64,000 bases of DNA from Morganella morganii_D (GTDB taxonomy: Bacteria > Pseudomonadota > Gammaproteobacteria > Enterobacterales > Enterobacteriaceae): positions 1,612,001 through 1,676,000 of the forward strand of contig CP173058.1 of NCBI GenBank assembly GCA_044772875.1. The letters run 5' to 3'. The notes under the pieces are model-generated. The model was not told the origin of the DNA and made no database searches. It saw nothing but the letters and a program-made list of their open reading frames with translations. This document shows positions 1 to 7,978 of this stretch, one piece after another. The translations under genes were made by a program, and so were the position numbers. How positions within the stretch are numbered: position 1 is the first letter of the stretch; every line of letters starts with the position of its first letter.

Positions 1-95
1 TCAAAAAACAGTTCAACCAGATCCTTCGCATCGCGTTTGCTCAGGTCCAGTTTTTCCGACAGATTTTCTGACATTTCAGCTTTAGTAAGCGCCAT
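1..95 (-). CDS. ihfA: Integration host factor alpha subunit, N-terminal part (cut by window edge)
   Basis: Only the first 31 codons or so are present, reading MALTKAEMSENLSEKLDLSK and onward. This is the N-terminus of IhfA, the alpha subunit of the IHF heterodimer that binds and sharply bends specific DNA sites. The start ATG lies only 4 bases after the pheT stop codon, so ihfA is probably the last gene of the pheST transcript, as in other enterobacteria. The DNA-binding arm lies outside the window. The identification rests on the distinctive N-terminus plus the conserved pheS-pheT-ihfA order. Confidence 0.9.
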   Translation of the reverse strand, partial: MALTKAEMSENLSEKLDLSKRDAKDLVELFF

Positions 96-99
96 AGGT

Positions 100-2487
100 T
101 TAGTCCCTCAAGGATGCTTTAAATCGCTGTTGCAACACGGCAACACATTTGTTTACGGTTGCTGCAATTTCATCTTCTTCAAGTGTACGCTCTGTATCCT
201 GTAAGGTCAGACTGATCGCCAGACTCTTATAACCCTCAGCAACACCCTTACCACAGTACACGTCAAATAAGTTTATGCCAACTAACTGATTTACGCCAAC
301 TTTTTTACATTCGTTCAGAATGTCTTGTGCAGCGACGTTTTCCGGCACAACGATGGCGATATCCCGGCGGTTCGCAGGGAAGCGTGAAATTGCTTCAGCC
401 TCAGGAATAATACGGTTTGTCAGTGCGTCCCAGCGGATTTCAAAGACAACCGTACGGCCGTTGAGATCCAGTTTTTTCTCCAGTTCCGGATGAACCACAC
501 CGATATAACCGATATGCTCATCTTCCAGATAAATCTCAGCACCTTGTCCCGGATGGAGGGCCGGATTTGTCGTTGCTTTAAACGATACACGATCTAATTT
601 GCCAGTCAATTCCAAAATGGCTTCCAGATCACCTTTTAAATCATAAAAATCAACGACCTGTTTTTCTGATGACCAGTGTTCCTCATGACGGTTACCGGCG
701 ATAACGCCTGCCAGCATGGTTTCCTGGCGGATCCCGAGGTCTGCGGCCGTATCCGGCACAAAGCGCAGACCGGATTCAAACAGGCGGACACGACTCTGCT
801 GACGGTTCTGGTTGTACACAACAGTGCTTAACAGACCGGTCAGCAAAGACAGGCGCATCGCAGACATATCCGCAGAGATTGGGTTCGGCAGAATAATCGC
901 ATCCTGACCCGGGTGCAGCAGAGTCTGAATTTTCGGATCCACAAAGCTGTAAGTAATCGCTTCCTGGAAACCACGGTCAACAAGCAGTGTTTTCACACGC
1001 TTAAGCGGCAGATGCGCTTCGTGGCGGGATGTCATAATCAGGTCAGCGCGCAGCGGAACATCCGGAATACTGTTGTAGCCGTAGACACGGGCCACTTCTT
1101 CCACCAGATCTTCCTCGATTTCCATATCGAAACGCCATGACGGTGCGGTCACCTGCCACTGACCCTGTGCGGTTTTCACATCGCAGCCCAGACGGGTCAG
1201 GATATCCGTTACCTGTGCATCATCCACATGGTGGCCGATCAAACGGTCAAGTTTATTACGGGTCAGTGTGATCGTTGCTGCTTTTGGTAAATCAGCTTCA
1301 GAAACAACCTCAATGATTTCACCCGGTTCACCGCCGCAGATATCCAGAATCAGGCGGGTGGTACGTTCAGCCGCGATACGCTGTAACTGCGGATCCACAC
1401 CGCGCTCAAAACGGTGTGAAGCATCGGTATGCAGACCATACTGACGTGCCCGGCCGGTGATGGCCAGCGGGTTGAAGAACGCGGTTTCCAGCAGGATATT
1501 TTTGGTGGTATCAGACACACCGGAATGCTCGCCGCCGAAAATACCGGCCATGCCCAGCGCACCACGGCGGTCAGCAATGACCAGAATGTTGTCAGTCAGT
1601 GTGACTTCGTTACCGTCCAGCAGAGTCAGTTTTTCACCCTGCTCAGCCATACGGACAATCAGTTCACCCTCAAGGGTATCCAGGTCATATGCATGCTGCG
1701 GCTGGCCCAGCTCCAGCAGAACATAGTTGGTGATATCCACTACCGGATCGATAGAGCGGATGCCGCCGCGGCGCAGTTTTTCCACCATCCACAGCGGAGT
1801 TTTTGCTGTCACATCAACATTTTTAATCACACGACCGGTAAAACGCGGACACGCCTGCGGTCTATCAACACGGATCGGGAACATGTCCTGATGAACGGCT
1901 GCGACCGGTGACATATCCGGTGCCTGACAATCCATTTTATTGATAACTGCCACATCACGGGCCACACCACGGATGCTCAGACAGTCCGCACGGTTTGGCG
2001 TAATACTGATTTCAATGGCGGTATCACCCAGCTTCATATAGTCGCGCAGATCGGTACCGATTGGCGCATCTGCCGGTAACTCAATAATGCCGCTGTGATC
2101 TGCACTGATACCCAGTTCGGAAAATGAGCAGAGCATACCTTCTGACGGCTCGCCGCGCAGTTTTGCAGCTTTGATTTTGAAATCGCCCGGTAAGACCGCA
2201 CCAACTGTCGCAACAGCCACACGCAGACCCTGACGGCAGTTTGGTGCGCCGCAGACGATATCGAGCAGGCGGTCACCGCCGGTATTCACTTTTGTCACAC
2301 GCAGTTTATCGGCGTTAGGGTGCTGTCCGCACTCAACTACTTCCCCGACAACCACACCGGTAAACTGACCGGCAACGGCTTCTGTGCCGTCCACTTCCAG
2401 GCCGGCCATGGTAATCTGATCAGATAACGCGTCGCTGCTGACAGCCGGGTTTACCCATTCGCGTAACCAGAGTTCACTGAATTTCAT
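100..2487 (-). CDS. pheT: Phenylalanine-tRNA ligase beta subunit
   Basis: 795 codons, the usual length for enterobacterial PheT. The protein starts MKFSELWLREWVNP. It pairs with PheS as a cytoplasmic alpha2-beta2 tetramer that charges tRNA-Phe. The N-terminal third holds the tRNA-binding OB fold (about residues 40-150), followed by the B3/B4 editing region and the B5 segment. The C-terminal ferredoxin-like anticodon-binding domain (from about 700, SRFPANRRDIAIVV) closes the protein. It starts 14 bases after pheS and ends 4 bases before ihfA, so it lies in one operon controlled by the pheM attenuator upstream. Confidence 0.97.
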   Translation of the reverse strand: MKFSELWLREWVNPAVSSDALSDQITMAGLEVDGTEAVAGQFTGVVVGEVVECGQHPNADKLRVTKVNTGGDRLLDIVCGAPNCRQGLRVAVATVGAVLPGDFKIKAAKLRGEPSEGMLCSFSELGISADHSGIIELPADAPIGTDLRDYMKLGDTAIEISITPNRADCLSIRGVARDVAVINKMDCQAPDMSPVAAVHQDMFPIRVDRPQACPRFTGRVIKNVDVTAKTPLWMVEKLRRGGIRSIDPVVDITNYVLLELGQPQHAYDLDTLEGELIVRMAEQGEKLTLLDGNEVTLTDNILVIADRRGALGMAGIFGGEHSGVSDTTKNILLETAFFNPLAITGRARQYGLHTDASHRFERGVDPQLQRIAAERTTRLILDICGGEPGEIIEVVSEADLPKAATITLTRNKLDRLIGHHVDDAQVTDILTRLGCDVKTAQGQWQVTAPSWRFDMEIEEDLVEEVARVYGYNSIPDVPLRADLIMTSRHEAHLPLKRVKTLLVDRGFQEAITYSFVDPKIQTLLHPGQDAIILPNPISADMSAMRLSLLTGLLSTVVYNQNRQQSRVRLFESGLRFVPDTAADLGIRQETMLAGVIAGNRHEEHWSSEKQVVDFYDLKGDLEAILELTGKLDRVSFKATTNPALHPGQGAEIYLEDEHIGYIGVVHPELEKKLDLNGRTVVFEIRWDALTNRIIPEAEAISRFPANRRDIAIVVPENVAAQDILNECKKVGVNQLVGINLFDVYCGKGVAEGYKSLAISLTLQDTERTLEEDEIAATVNKCVAVLQQRFKASLRD

Positions 2488-2501
2488 GAGAGTATCCCGC
2501 C

Positions 2502-3485
2502 TTATTTGAATTGCTTGAGGAAACGAAGGTCATTTTCGAAGAATGCGCGTAAATCGCTCACGCCGTAGCGCAGCATAGTCAGGCGCTCCATCCCCATACC
2601 AAAGGCGAAACCGGAGTATATTTCCGGGTCAATGCCGACATTGCGCAGCACATTCGGGTGTACCATTCCGCAGCCCAGCACTTCCAGCCATTTACCGTTT
2701 TTGCCCATCACATCCACTTCCGCTGAGGGTTCAGTGAACGGGAAATAGGACGGACGGAAACGCACCTGCACTTCTTCTTCAAAGAAATGATTCAGGAAAT
2801 CATGCAGAGTCCCCTTCAGATTGGTGAAACTGATATCAGTATCCACAATCAGGCCTTCTGTCTGATGGAACATCGGGGTGTGAGTCTGGTCGTAGTCGTT
2901 ACGGTAAACGCGGCCCGGCGCAATAATGCGGATAGGCGGTTGTTTATCTTTCATGGTACGGATCTGTACGCCGGAGGTCTGTGTGCGCAGCAGACGTTTG
3001 GCATCAAACCAGAAGGTATCGTGATCCGCTCGCGCCGGGTGATGTGCCGGAATATTCAGTGCGTCAAAGTTATGATAGTCGTCTTCAATTTCAGGGCCGG
3101 ATTCGACAGAAAAGCCCAGTTCGCCGAAAAAGGTTTCAATACGCTCAATGGTACGGGTGACCGGATGCAGGCCGCCGTTTTCCATGCGGCGTCCCGGCAG
3201 TGAAACATCAATCCGCTCTGCGGACAGACGGGCATTCAGCGCAGCAGATTCCAGAGAATCTTTACGGGCATTCAGTGCTGTCTGAACCTCTTGTTTGGCT
3301 TCGTTAATCACTGCACCCGCAGCAGGACGATCTTCCGGCGGCAGATCCCGCAGCGATTGCATCTGTAATGTTAAATGCCCTTTTTTACCCAGGTATTCAA
3401 CACGTACCGATTCCAGCGCTGCAACATCCTTTGCCTCTTCAACGGCTGCTTTTGCCTGAGCAACCAGTTCAGCGAGATGTGGCAT
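2502..3485 (-). CDS. pheS: Phenylalanine-tRNA ligase alpha subunit
   Basis: 327 residues, matching the family length. A coiled-coil N-terminal arm (about 1-85) leads into the class II catalytic core: motif 2 around GRVYRNDYDQTHTPMFHQ and motif 3 near the C-terminus, FAFGMGMERLTMLRYG. It forms the active site that activates phenylalanine. It is the first structural gene after the Phe-rich leader pheM and its attenuator hairpin, so expression should respond to tRNA-Phe charging. The ATG start opens a canonical MPHLAELVAQAKAAV N-terminus. Confidence 0.97.
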   Translation of the reverse strand: MPHLAELVAQAKAAVEEAKDVAALESVRVEYLGKKGHLTLQMQSLRDLPPEDRPAAGAVINEAKQEVQTALNARKDSLESAALNARLSAERIDVSLPGRRMENGGLHPVTRTIERIETFFGELGFSVESGPEIEDDYHNFDALNIPAHHPARADHDTFWFDAKRLLRTQTSGVQIRTMKDKQPPIRIIAPGRVYRNDYDQTHTPMFHQTEGLIVDTDISFTNLKGTLHDFLNHFFEEEVQVRFRPSYFPFTEPSAEVDVMGKNGKWLEVLGCGMVHPNVLRNVGIDPEIYSGFAFGMGMERLTMLRYGVSDLRAFFENDLRFLKQFK

Positions 3486-3573
3486 GTTTTCCTATTCCTC
3501 TGACCCTGTGGTCTTCAATTATGACGACGGGTGCTGCCGGACGTGATTGTCTCACCCGTTCCGGCAAACCCCT

Positions 3574-3603
3574 GAAACAAAAAAGCCTCCAATCCGGAGG
3601 CTT
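3574..3603 (-). terminator. pheST attenuator terminator
   Basis: Read on the minus strand: an 8-bp perfect stem AAGCCTCC/GGAGGCTT with a 5-base loop, followed by a T-rich tract. It lies between the pheM leader peptide and pheS. This is the expected position for the terminator form of the phenylalanine attenuator; ribosome stalling on the Phe codons of pheM would favour an alternative fold. The hairpin and T tract are seen directly; the mechanism is transferred from E. coli pheST. Confidence 0.85.
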
Positions 3604-3649
3604 GCGGCGTTACTTTTCGTTTCTTTTTTACGCACAAAGCCCCCTGAGT

Positions 3650-3697
3650 TCAGGCGCTAAAGTAAAAAAAGAAGCGGAAAGAAACGATATTATTCAT
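3650..3697 (-). CDS. pheM: pheST operon leader peptide
   Basis: A 15-residue ORF, MNNIVSFRFFFYFSA, with five phenylalanines, four of them within six residues around the FFFYF run. It lies about 165 bases upstream of pheS and just ahead of a terminator hairpin. E. coli PheM is a 14-residue peptide with the same RFFFYFS core. Slow translation through the Phe codons when charged tRNA-Phe is scarce allows readthrough into pheS-pheT. The sequence differs from E. coli at both ends, but the core is intact. Confidence 0.9.
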   Translation of the reverse strand: MNNIVSFRFFFYFSA

Positions 3698-3805
3698 TTT
3701 CTCAACTATTTGTCAGTTAACAGGATATATTTCATCATATTACGCGAAAAACGTACGGATATACAATGACAAATTATTCATTCAGCAGATTTTTTCTGCC
3801 GGATA

Positions 3806-3830
3806 GCAAAAGAGGGAGCAAGCTCCCTCT
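3806..3830 (-). terminator. Hairpin terminator after rplT
   Basis: The 9-bp perfect stem AGAGGGAGC/GCTCCCTCT with a 2-base nominal loop follows the rplT stop by 13 bases and runs into four T residues on the minus strand. It probably ends part of the infC-rpmI-rplT transcript or separates it from the pheM leader. The T tract is short, so readthrough is likely. Confidence 0.6.
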
Positions 3831-3843
3831 TCTGTCTGAACAA

Positions 3844-4200
3844 TTACGCCAGAGCGCCTTTTGCTTTTTCGACCAGCGCAGTAAATGCGGCTTTATCGAA
3901 TACAGCGATATCGGCTAAGATCTTACGATCAATTTCGATGGATGCCTTTTTCAGACCGTTGATGAAACGGCTGTAAGACAGACCATTCTGACGAGCTGCT
4001 GCGTTGATACGTGCAATCCACAGCTGACGGAACTGACGCTTACGCTGACGGCGGTCACGATAAGCATACTGGCCAGCTTTGATTACTGCCTGGAAGGCAA
4101 CACGATAAACGCGCGAACGGGCACCGTAGTAACCTTTCGCTTGTTTCAGAATTTTTTTGTGACGTGCGCGAGCAATGACACCACGTTTTACACGAGCCAT
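3844..4200 (-). CDS. rplT: 50S ribosomal protein L20
   Basis: 118 residues, identical in length to enterobacterial L20, starting MARVKRGVIARARHKK. A basic N-terminal helix threads into 23S rRNA, and a globular C-terminal domain follows. L20 is needed for early 50S assembly and, in E. coli, represses rpmI-rplT by binding their leader mRNA. It lies 39 bases after rpmI in the conserved infC-rpmI-rplT order. Confidence 0.97.
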   Translation of the reverse strand: MARVKRGVIARARHKKILKQAKGYYGARSRVYRVAFQAVIKAGQYAYRDRRQRKRQFRQLWIARINAAARQNGLSYSRFINGLKKASIEIDRKILADIAVFDKAAFTALVEKAKGALA

Positions 4201-4239
4201 ACTAATCTCCTAAAGTCGTAAACTTTGCTAAAAACTTGC

Positions 4240-4437
4240 TTATGCGTATGGCAGGCAAGCGACAACTAAACCCAGATCCCCTTTGGAGACCATACCTTTC
4301 GGACGTAAATGACGTTTACGCTTAGTTGATTTTTTAGTCAGAATATGACGGAGGTTAGCATGCTTACGTTTGAAACCACCTTTAGCGGTTTTTTTGAAAC
4401 GCTTAGCTGCACCACGTACAGTTTTAATCTTTGGCAT
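4240..4437 (-). CDS. rpmI: 50S ribosomal protein L35
   Basis: 65 residues starting MPKIKTVRGAAKRFKKT, very basic, with the KRHLRPKGMVSKGDL region typical of L35. A slightly longer reading from an upstream ATG (MEIK) is possible, but the family start is MPKIK, which I chose. The gene lies between infC and rplT and is co-transcribed and translationally coupled with rplT in relatives. Confidence 0.96.
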   Translation of the reverse strand: MPKIKTVRGAAKRFKKTAKGGFKRKHANLRHILTKKSTKRKRHLRPKGMVSKGDLGLVVACLPYA

Positions 4438-4480
4438 TTTTATTTCCACTTCGCATTGTTAAACAACGAATTAGTCCGGC

Positions 4481-4506
4481 GAATAAAAGCCGGGGTTGCC
4501 CCCGGC
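4481..4506 (-). terminator. GC-rich hairpin with T tract between infC and rpmI
   Basis: Minus strand: stem GCCGGGG/CCCCGGC with a 4-base loop, then TTTTATT. It looks like an intrinsic terminator placed inside the infC-rpmI-rplT operon. It may act as an attenuator or RNA-processing site in the leader that L20 regulates. Only the hairpin itself is observed. Confidence 0.55.
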
Positions 4507-4528
4507 ATTTATTACTTGGATTGCCGGA

Positions 4529-5068
4529 CTATTTCTTCTTAGGAGCGAGCACCATGATCATCTGGCGACCTTCGATCTTCGACGGGAAGGATTCGACGGA
4601 AGCTAATTCACTCAGATCGTCTTTGATGCGGTTAAGCACCTCAATACCGATCTGCTGGTGCGCCATTTCACGACCACGGAACCGCAGTGTGATTTTGGCT
4701 TTATCGCCATCTTCAAGAAAACGAACCAGGTTGCGTAGTTTGACCTGATAGTCGCCTTCATCTGTGCCAGGACGGAATTTAATTTCCTTAACCTGAATAA
4801 CTTTTTGTTTCTTCTTCTGCTCTTTAGCCGATTTGCTTTTCTCGTAGAGGAATTTGCCGTAATCCATGATACGACAAACGGGCGGTTCGGCATTAGGGCT
4901 GATTTCAACTAAATCAACCCCGGCTTCCTCGGCTTTCTCAAGAGCTTCTCTCAGGCTGACAACACCAAGCTGTTCACCTTCAAGACCAGTTAAACGAACT
5001 TCATTGACACGGATTTCCGTATTGATACGGTTCGGACGTGCTGTTTGAATTCTTTTTCCGCCTTTAAT
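4529..5068 (-). CDS. infC: Translation initiation factor IF-3
   Basis: 179 codons when read from an ATT start codon 3 bases after the thrS stop; the protein then begins KGGKRIQTARPNRIN after the initiator. A GGAGGAATAAGG Shine-Dalgarno region sits just upstream. The rare AUU start is the hallmark of infC: IF-3 discriminates against it, giving autoregulation. The N-domain runs to about residue 80, then a lysine-rich linker (EQKKKQK) and the C-domain (FRFRGREMAHQ region). A shorter reading from the internal ATG (MDYGKFLY) corresponds to the shortened IF-3 form known in E. coli. Confidence 0.95.
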   Translation of the reverse strand: MKGGKRIQTARPNRINTEIRVNEVRLTGLEGEQLGVVSLREALEKAEEAGVDLVEISPNAEPPVCRIMDYGKFLYEKSKSAKEQKKKQKVIQVKEIKFRPGTDEGDYQVKLRNLVRFLEDGDKAKITLRFRGREMAHQQIGIEVLNRIKDDLSELASVESFPSKIEGRQMIMVLAPKKK

Positions 5069-5071
5069 ACC

Positions 5072-7003
5072 TTATTCCTCCGGTTGTTCTTCAATTCTGC
5101 GACTGCGAATTTCTTCAAGCAGTGCGTCTTTAAATTCGCTCACGTTTATGCTGCCAAGATCGTTGCCGCGGCGGGTACGAACAGACACTTCGCCTGTTTC
5201 CATTTCCTTATCACCGCAGACCAGCATATACGGAACACGACGTAGCGTGTGTTCGCGGATTTTAAAGCCAATCTTCTCATTTCTCAAGTCTGCTTTTGCA
5301 CGAATTCCGGCATCCTGCAGTTCTTTGACGACTTCCCGGACATAACCAGCCTGAGAGTCAGTGATGTTCATCACCACTACCTGGTTAGGCGCTAACCATG
5401 TCGGGAAGAAACCCGCAGTTTCTTCAGTCAGGATCCCAATGAAGCGCTCCATCGAGCCTAAAATCGCGCGGTGAATCATCACCGGGGTAACGCGTTCATT
5501 GTTTTCGGCAACGTAAGTTGCCCCCAGACGAGCCGGCAGAGAGAAATCGAGCTGCACTGTACCACATTGCCATGCACGATCCAAACAATCATACAAAGTA
5601 AATTCAATTTTCGGCCCGTAGAAGGCACCTTCGCCCGGCAGATATTCGAATTCGATGTTGTTTTCTTTCAGTGCAGAAGCCAGGTCAGCTTCGGCTTTGT
5701 CCCACTGGACATCAGAACCGATGCGTTTTTCCGGACGGGTGGACAGTTTAACCACGATCTTTTTAAAGCCGAAAGTGGAGTACATATCATAAACCATACG
5801 GATACAGGAACTGACTTCGTCCATTACCTGCTCTTCCGTACAAAAGATGTGCGCATCATCCTGTGTAAAGCCGCGGACACGCATCAGACCGTGCAGAGCA
5901 CCGGAAGATTCATTACGGTGGCAGCTGCCGAACTCCGCCATACGCAGCGGCAGATCACGGTAAGAACGCAGACCCTGGTTAAAGATCTGAATATGACCCG
6001 GGCAGTTCATCGGCTTAATGCAATATTCACGGTTCTCGGAAGAGGTTGTGAACATGTGCTCTTTGTAGTTTTCCCAGTGCCCTGTTTTTTCCCACAGAAC
6101 GCGATCCATCATAAACGGACCTTTCACTTCCTGGTAATCGTATTCTTTCAGTTTCACACGGACGAACACTTCCAGTTCACGGAAAATTGTCCAGCCGTCG
6201 TTATGCCAGAACGCCATACCCGGTGCTTCTTCCTGCATATGATACAGGTCAAGCTGTTTACCGATTTTACGGTGATCACGTTTTGCGGCTTCTTCCAGGC
6301 GCTGGAGATAAGCAGCTAACTGCTTCTTATCGCCCCACGCTGTACCGTAAATGCGTTGCAGCATTTTGTTTTCGCTGTCGCCGCGCCAGTATGCACCGGC
6401 GACTTTCTGTAATTTGAAGTTATGGCAGAAACGCATATTCGGTACGTGCGGACCACGGCACATATCGATATATTCTTCATGGAAATACAATGCAGGATGC
6501 TCATCCTGACCGATATTTTCGTCCAGAATTTCAACCTTGTAATCTTCACCACGGGAAACGAACGTCTCGCGGGCCTCACCCCATGTGACGCGTTTTTTCA
6601 CCACGTCATAATCTTTTTTGGCGAGTTCCGTCATCCGCTGTTCCAGCTTCTCGAGGTCTTCCTGGGTCAGAGACTCATCGAGGTCAACGTCATAATAGAA
6701 ACCATTATCGATTATCGGACCAATCGCCATGCGGGTGTTCGGCCATAATTGTTTGATAGCATGGCCTAACAGGTGAGCACAGGAGTGGCGGATGATTTCC
6801 AGTCCTTCCTCGTCTTTGGCGGTGATAATGGCTAAATCGGCATCGTGTTCAATCATGTCGCAGGCATCCGCCAGCGTACCGTTAACACGACCCGCGATAC
6901 AGGCTTTCGCCAGACCGGCTCCGATATCATTCGCAACATCAAGGACAGAAACAGGATGGTTAAACTGGCGCTGACTGCCGTCAGGAAGAGTAATTACAGG
7001 CAT
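5072..7003 (-). CDS. thrS: Threonine-tRNA ligase
   Basis: 643 residues (E. coli 642). Domains in order: N-terminal TGS domain (1-62, MPVITLPDGSQRQFNHPVSV), editing domain (about 65-225, with HSCAHLLGHA), class II catalytic core (about 240-535) with the zinc-binding cysteine in NCPGH, and a C-terminal anticodon-binding domain (WLAPNQVVVMNITD). It charges tRNA-Thr and hydrolyses Ser-tRNA-Thr. In E. coli the enzyme represses its own mRNA through a leader that mimics tRNA-Thr; a matching stem-loop is present upstream here. First gene of the cluster. Confidence 0.97.
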   Translation of the reverse strand: MPVITLPDGSQRQFNHPVSVLDVANDIGAGLAKACIAGRVNGTLADACDMIEHDADLAIITAKDEEGLEIIRHSCAHLLGHAIKQLWPNTRMAIGPIIDNGFYYDVDLDESLTQEDLEKLEQRMTELAKKDYDVVKKRVTWGEARETFVSRGEDYKVEILDENIGQDEHPALYFHEEYIDMCRGPHVPNMRFCHNFKLQKVAGAYWRGDSENKMLQRIYGTAWGDKKQLAAYLQRLEEAAKRDHRKIGKQLDLYHMQEEAPGMAFWHNDGWTIFRELEVFVRVKLKEYDYQEVKGPFMMDRVLWEKTGHWENYKEHMFTTSSENREYCIKPMNCPGHIQIFNQGLRSYRDLPLRMAEFGSCHRNESSGALHGLMRVRGFTQDDAHIFCTEEQVMDEVSSCIRMVYDMYSTFGFKKIVVKLSTRPEKRIGSDVQWDKAEADLASALKENNIEFEYLPGEGAFYGPKIEFTLYDCLDRAWQCGTVQLDFSLPARLGATYVAENNERVTPVMIHRAILGSMERFIGILTEETAGFFPTWLAPNQVVVMNITDSQAGYVREVVKELQDAGIRAKADLRNEKIGFKIREHTLRRVPYMLVCGDKEMETGEVSVRTRRGNDLGSINVSEFKDALLEEIRSRRIEEQPEE

Positions 7004-7093
7004 TTTTAAATCCTTATCTACAGTGGTGACCCATACGTAAGATCACATATAGAAATCTCATTTATTTGATTTTCAGTACGTTACCGGCAATTT

Positions 7094-7110
7094 CTTGCGT
7101 ACATTGCAAG
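7094..7110 (-). promoter_or_regulatory. thrS leader stem-loop mimicking the tRNA-Thr anticodon arm (translational operator)
   Basis: On the minus strand the thrS leader contains a 5-bp stem CTTGC/GCAAG closing a 7-base loop AATGTAC, whose third to fifth bases are TGT. UGU is a threonine anticodon at the position expected in an anticodon loop. An outer CCGG/CCGG pairing extends the stem with a bulge. E. coli thrS uses such a mimic to bind ThrRS and block ribosome entry. The leader also has GGGTCACCACTG shortly before the start codon. Confidence 0.65.
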
Positions 7111-7167
7111 CCGGGTCACACCTGCGGATCATAATCTGCCGGGCGCCCTTGCCGGAACTCAAAATCC

Positions 7168-7173
7168 ATACTA
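7168..7173 (-). promoter_or_regulatory. Extended -10 promoter element of thrS
   Basis: Minus strand TGCTAGTAT: a TGn motif with the -10 hexamer TAGTAT, about 165 bases upstream of the thrS ATG, which leaves room for the operator leader. No good -35 hexamer is visible, as is common for extended -10 promoters. Confidence 0.4.
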
Positions 7174-7283
7174 GCACAGCAAATAAGGATTAATAGATTT
7201 ATGTGACCAGGTATCTTAAAAAGTGTGCAGTATCACAAAGAATGCAGGAATTATGAGCATTTTCTTTTTAAAACAGCGCCTGC

Positions 7284-7336
7284 GGCGGATTTTAAATCAT
7301 TTTCTGTACAACAGAATACTGTTATAAAAATCCGCC
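7284..7336. repeat. Nested inverted repeat in the thrS-emtA gap
   Basis: Outer arms GGCGGATTTT (7284-7293) and AAAATCCGCC (7327-7336) enclose a second inverted repeat, TTCTGT (7302-7307) and ACAGAA (7311-7316). It has no T tract of terminator type and no neighbouring ORF. It could be a mobile palindromic element or an RNA structure. The rest of 7174-7650 shows no credible gene. Confidence 0.6.
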
Positions 7337-7527
7337 ACAAACCGTTTTCAGGGAAGAACCAGATTATCCTCAGGCAATGAATCAGCTGCACTGAGAACAT
7401 AAATGAACTTATATTCATAACCAAAACTTAAATGCAGAACCGACAGAAAGAGCCCGCCTGTCGCAATAAAAATCCGTAACATACGTGTTGTTATCATACC
7501 CGGTAATTTTAACTGTCAGTGTACAGA

Positions 7528-7555
7528 GAAAGTCCCGCATTATAACGGGACTTTC
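7528..7555. repeat. 10-bp perfect inverted repeat in the thrS-emtA gap
   Basis: GAAAGTCCCG and CGGGACTTTC separated by 8 bases (CATTATAA). Neither strand has a T run after the stem, so a classical terminator is unlikely. Function unknown. Confidence 0.55.
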
Positions 7556-7675
7556 CTCCGGGGACGACCGCTTTGTCATAATCACAGGACATGATTATTC
7601 ATATTGCAGAACCATCAGGTAAGATATTGATACAATTTATCATTCTTAATTCACCAATTGTAAAATGTTGTCCGT

Positions 7676-7753
7676 TATACTCCACCCGTAGTAGAGATAA
7701 GTGAACTTTTGGTATTTCTTATTGCGCCCTGATTCTGAATCAGGGCTTTTTTT
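7676..7753 (+). ncRNA. Candidate small RNA with its own -10 box and strong terminator
   Basis: A -10-like TATACT (7676-7681) is followed by about 65 bases without an ORF. These end in a 9-bp terminator stem, GCCCTGATT/AATCAGGGC (7726-7746), and seven T residues. There is no gene upstream on this strand that the terminator could serve, and emtA on the opposite strand ends beyond it. A transcript from about 7688 to 7753 is predicted. I do not recognise it as a known enterobacterial sRNA. The -35 region is weak. Confidence 0.5.
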
Positions 7754-7978
7754 CATTTTTTCGCACAACACGCAATTCCTCACACTCCCTCATTCTTTTA
7801 TTCATTATTAATGATGCAGATCGTATGCTTTTTATTCACCGGAAACTGATGCGTGATACAGAAATATCAGACAGGTTTTATTGCAGAAGAAATTCAGCGG
7901 GACGATTTCCGTTGCAGCTTCACACTGCGGCGCAGTATCTGCAACGGAAGAGGAATTTATAAAGGGAAAAACAGAGAA

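Noticed and set aside
5471..6319. 282-codon plus-strand ORF opposite thrS.
   Set aside because: Antisense shadow of an unambiguous thrS gene, with unnatural His/Phe/Arg-rich composition.
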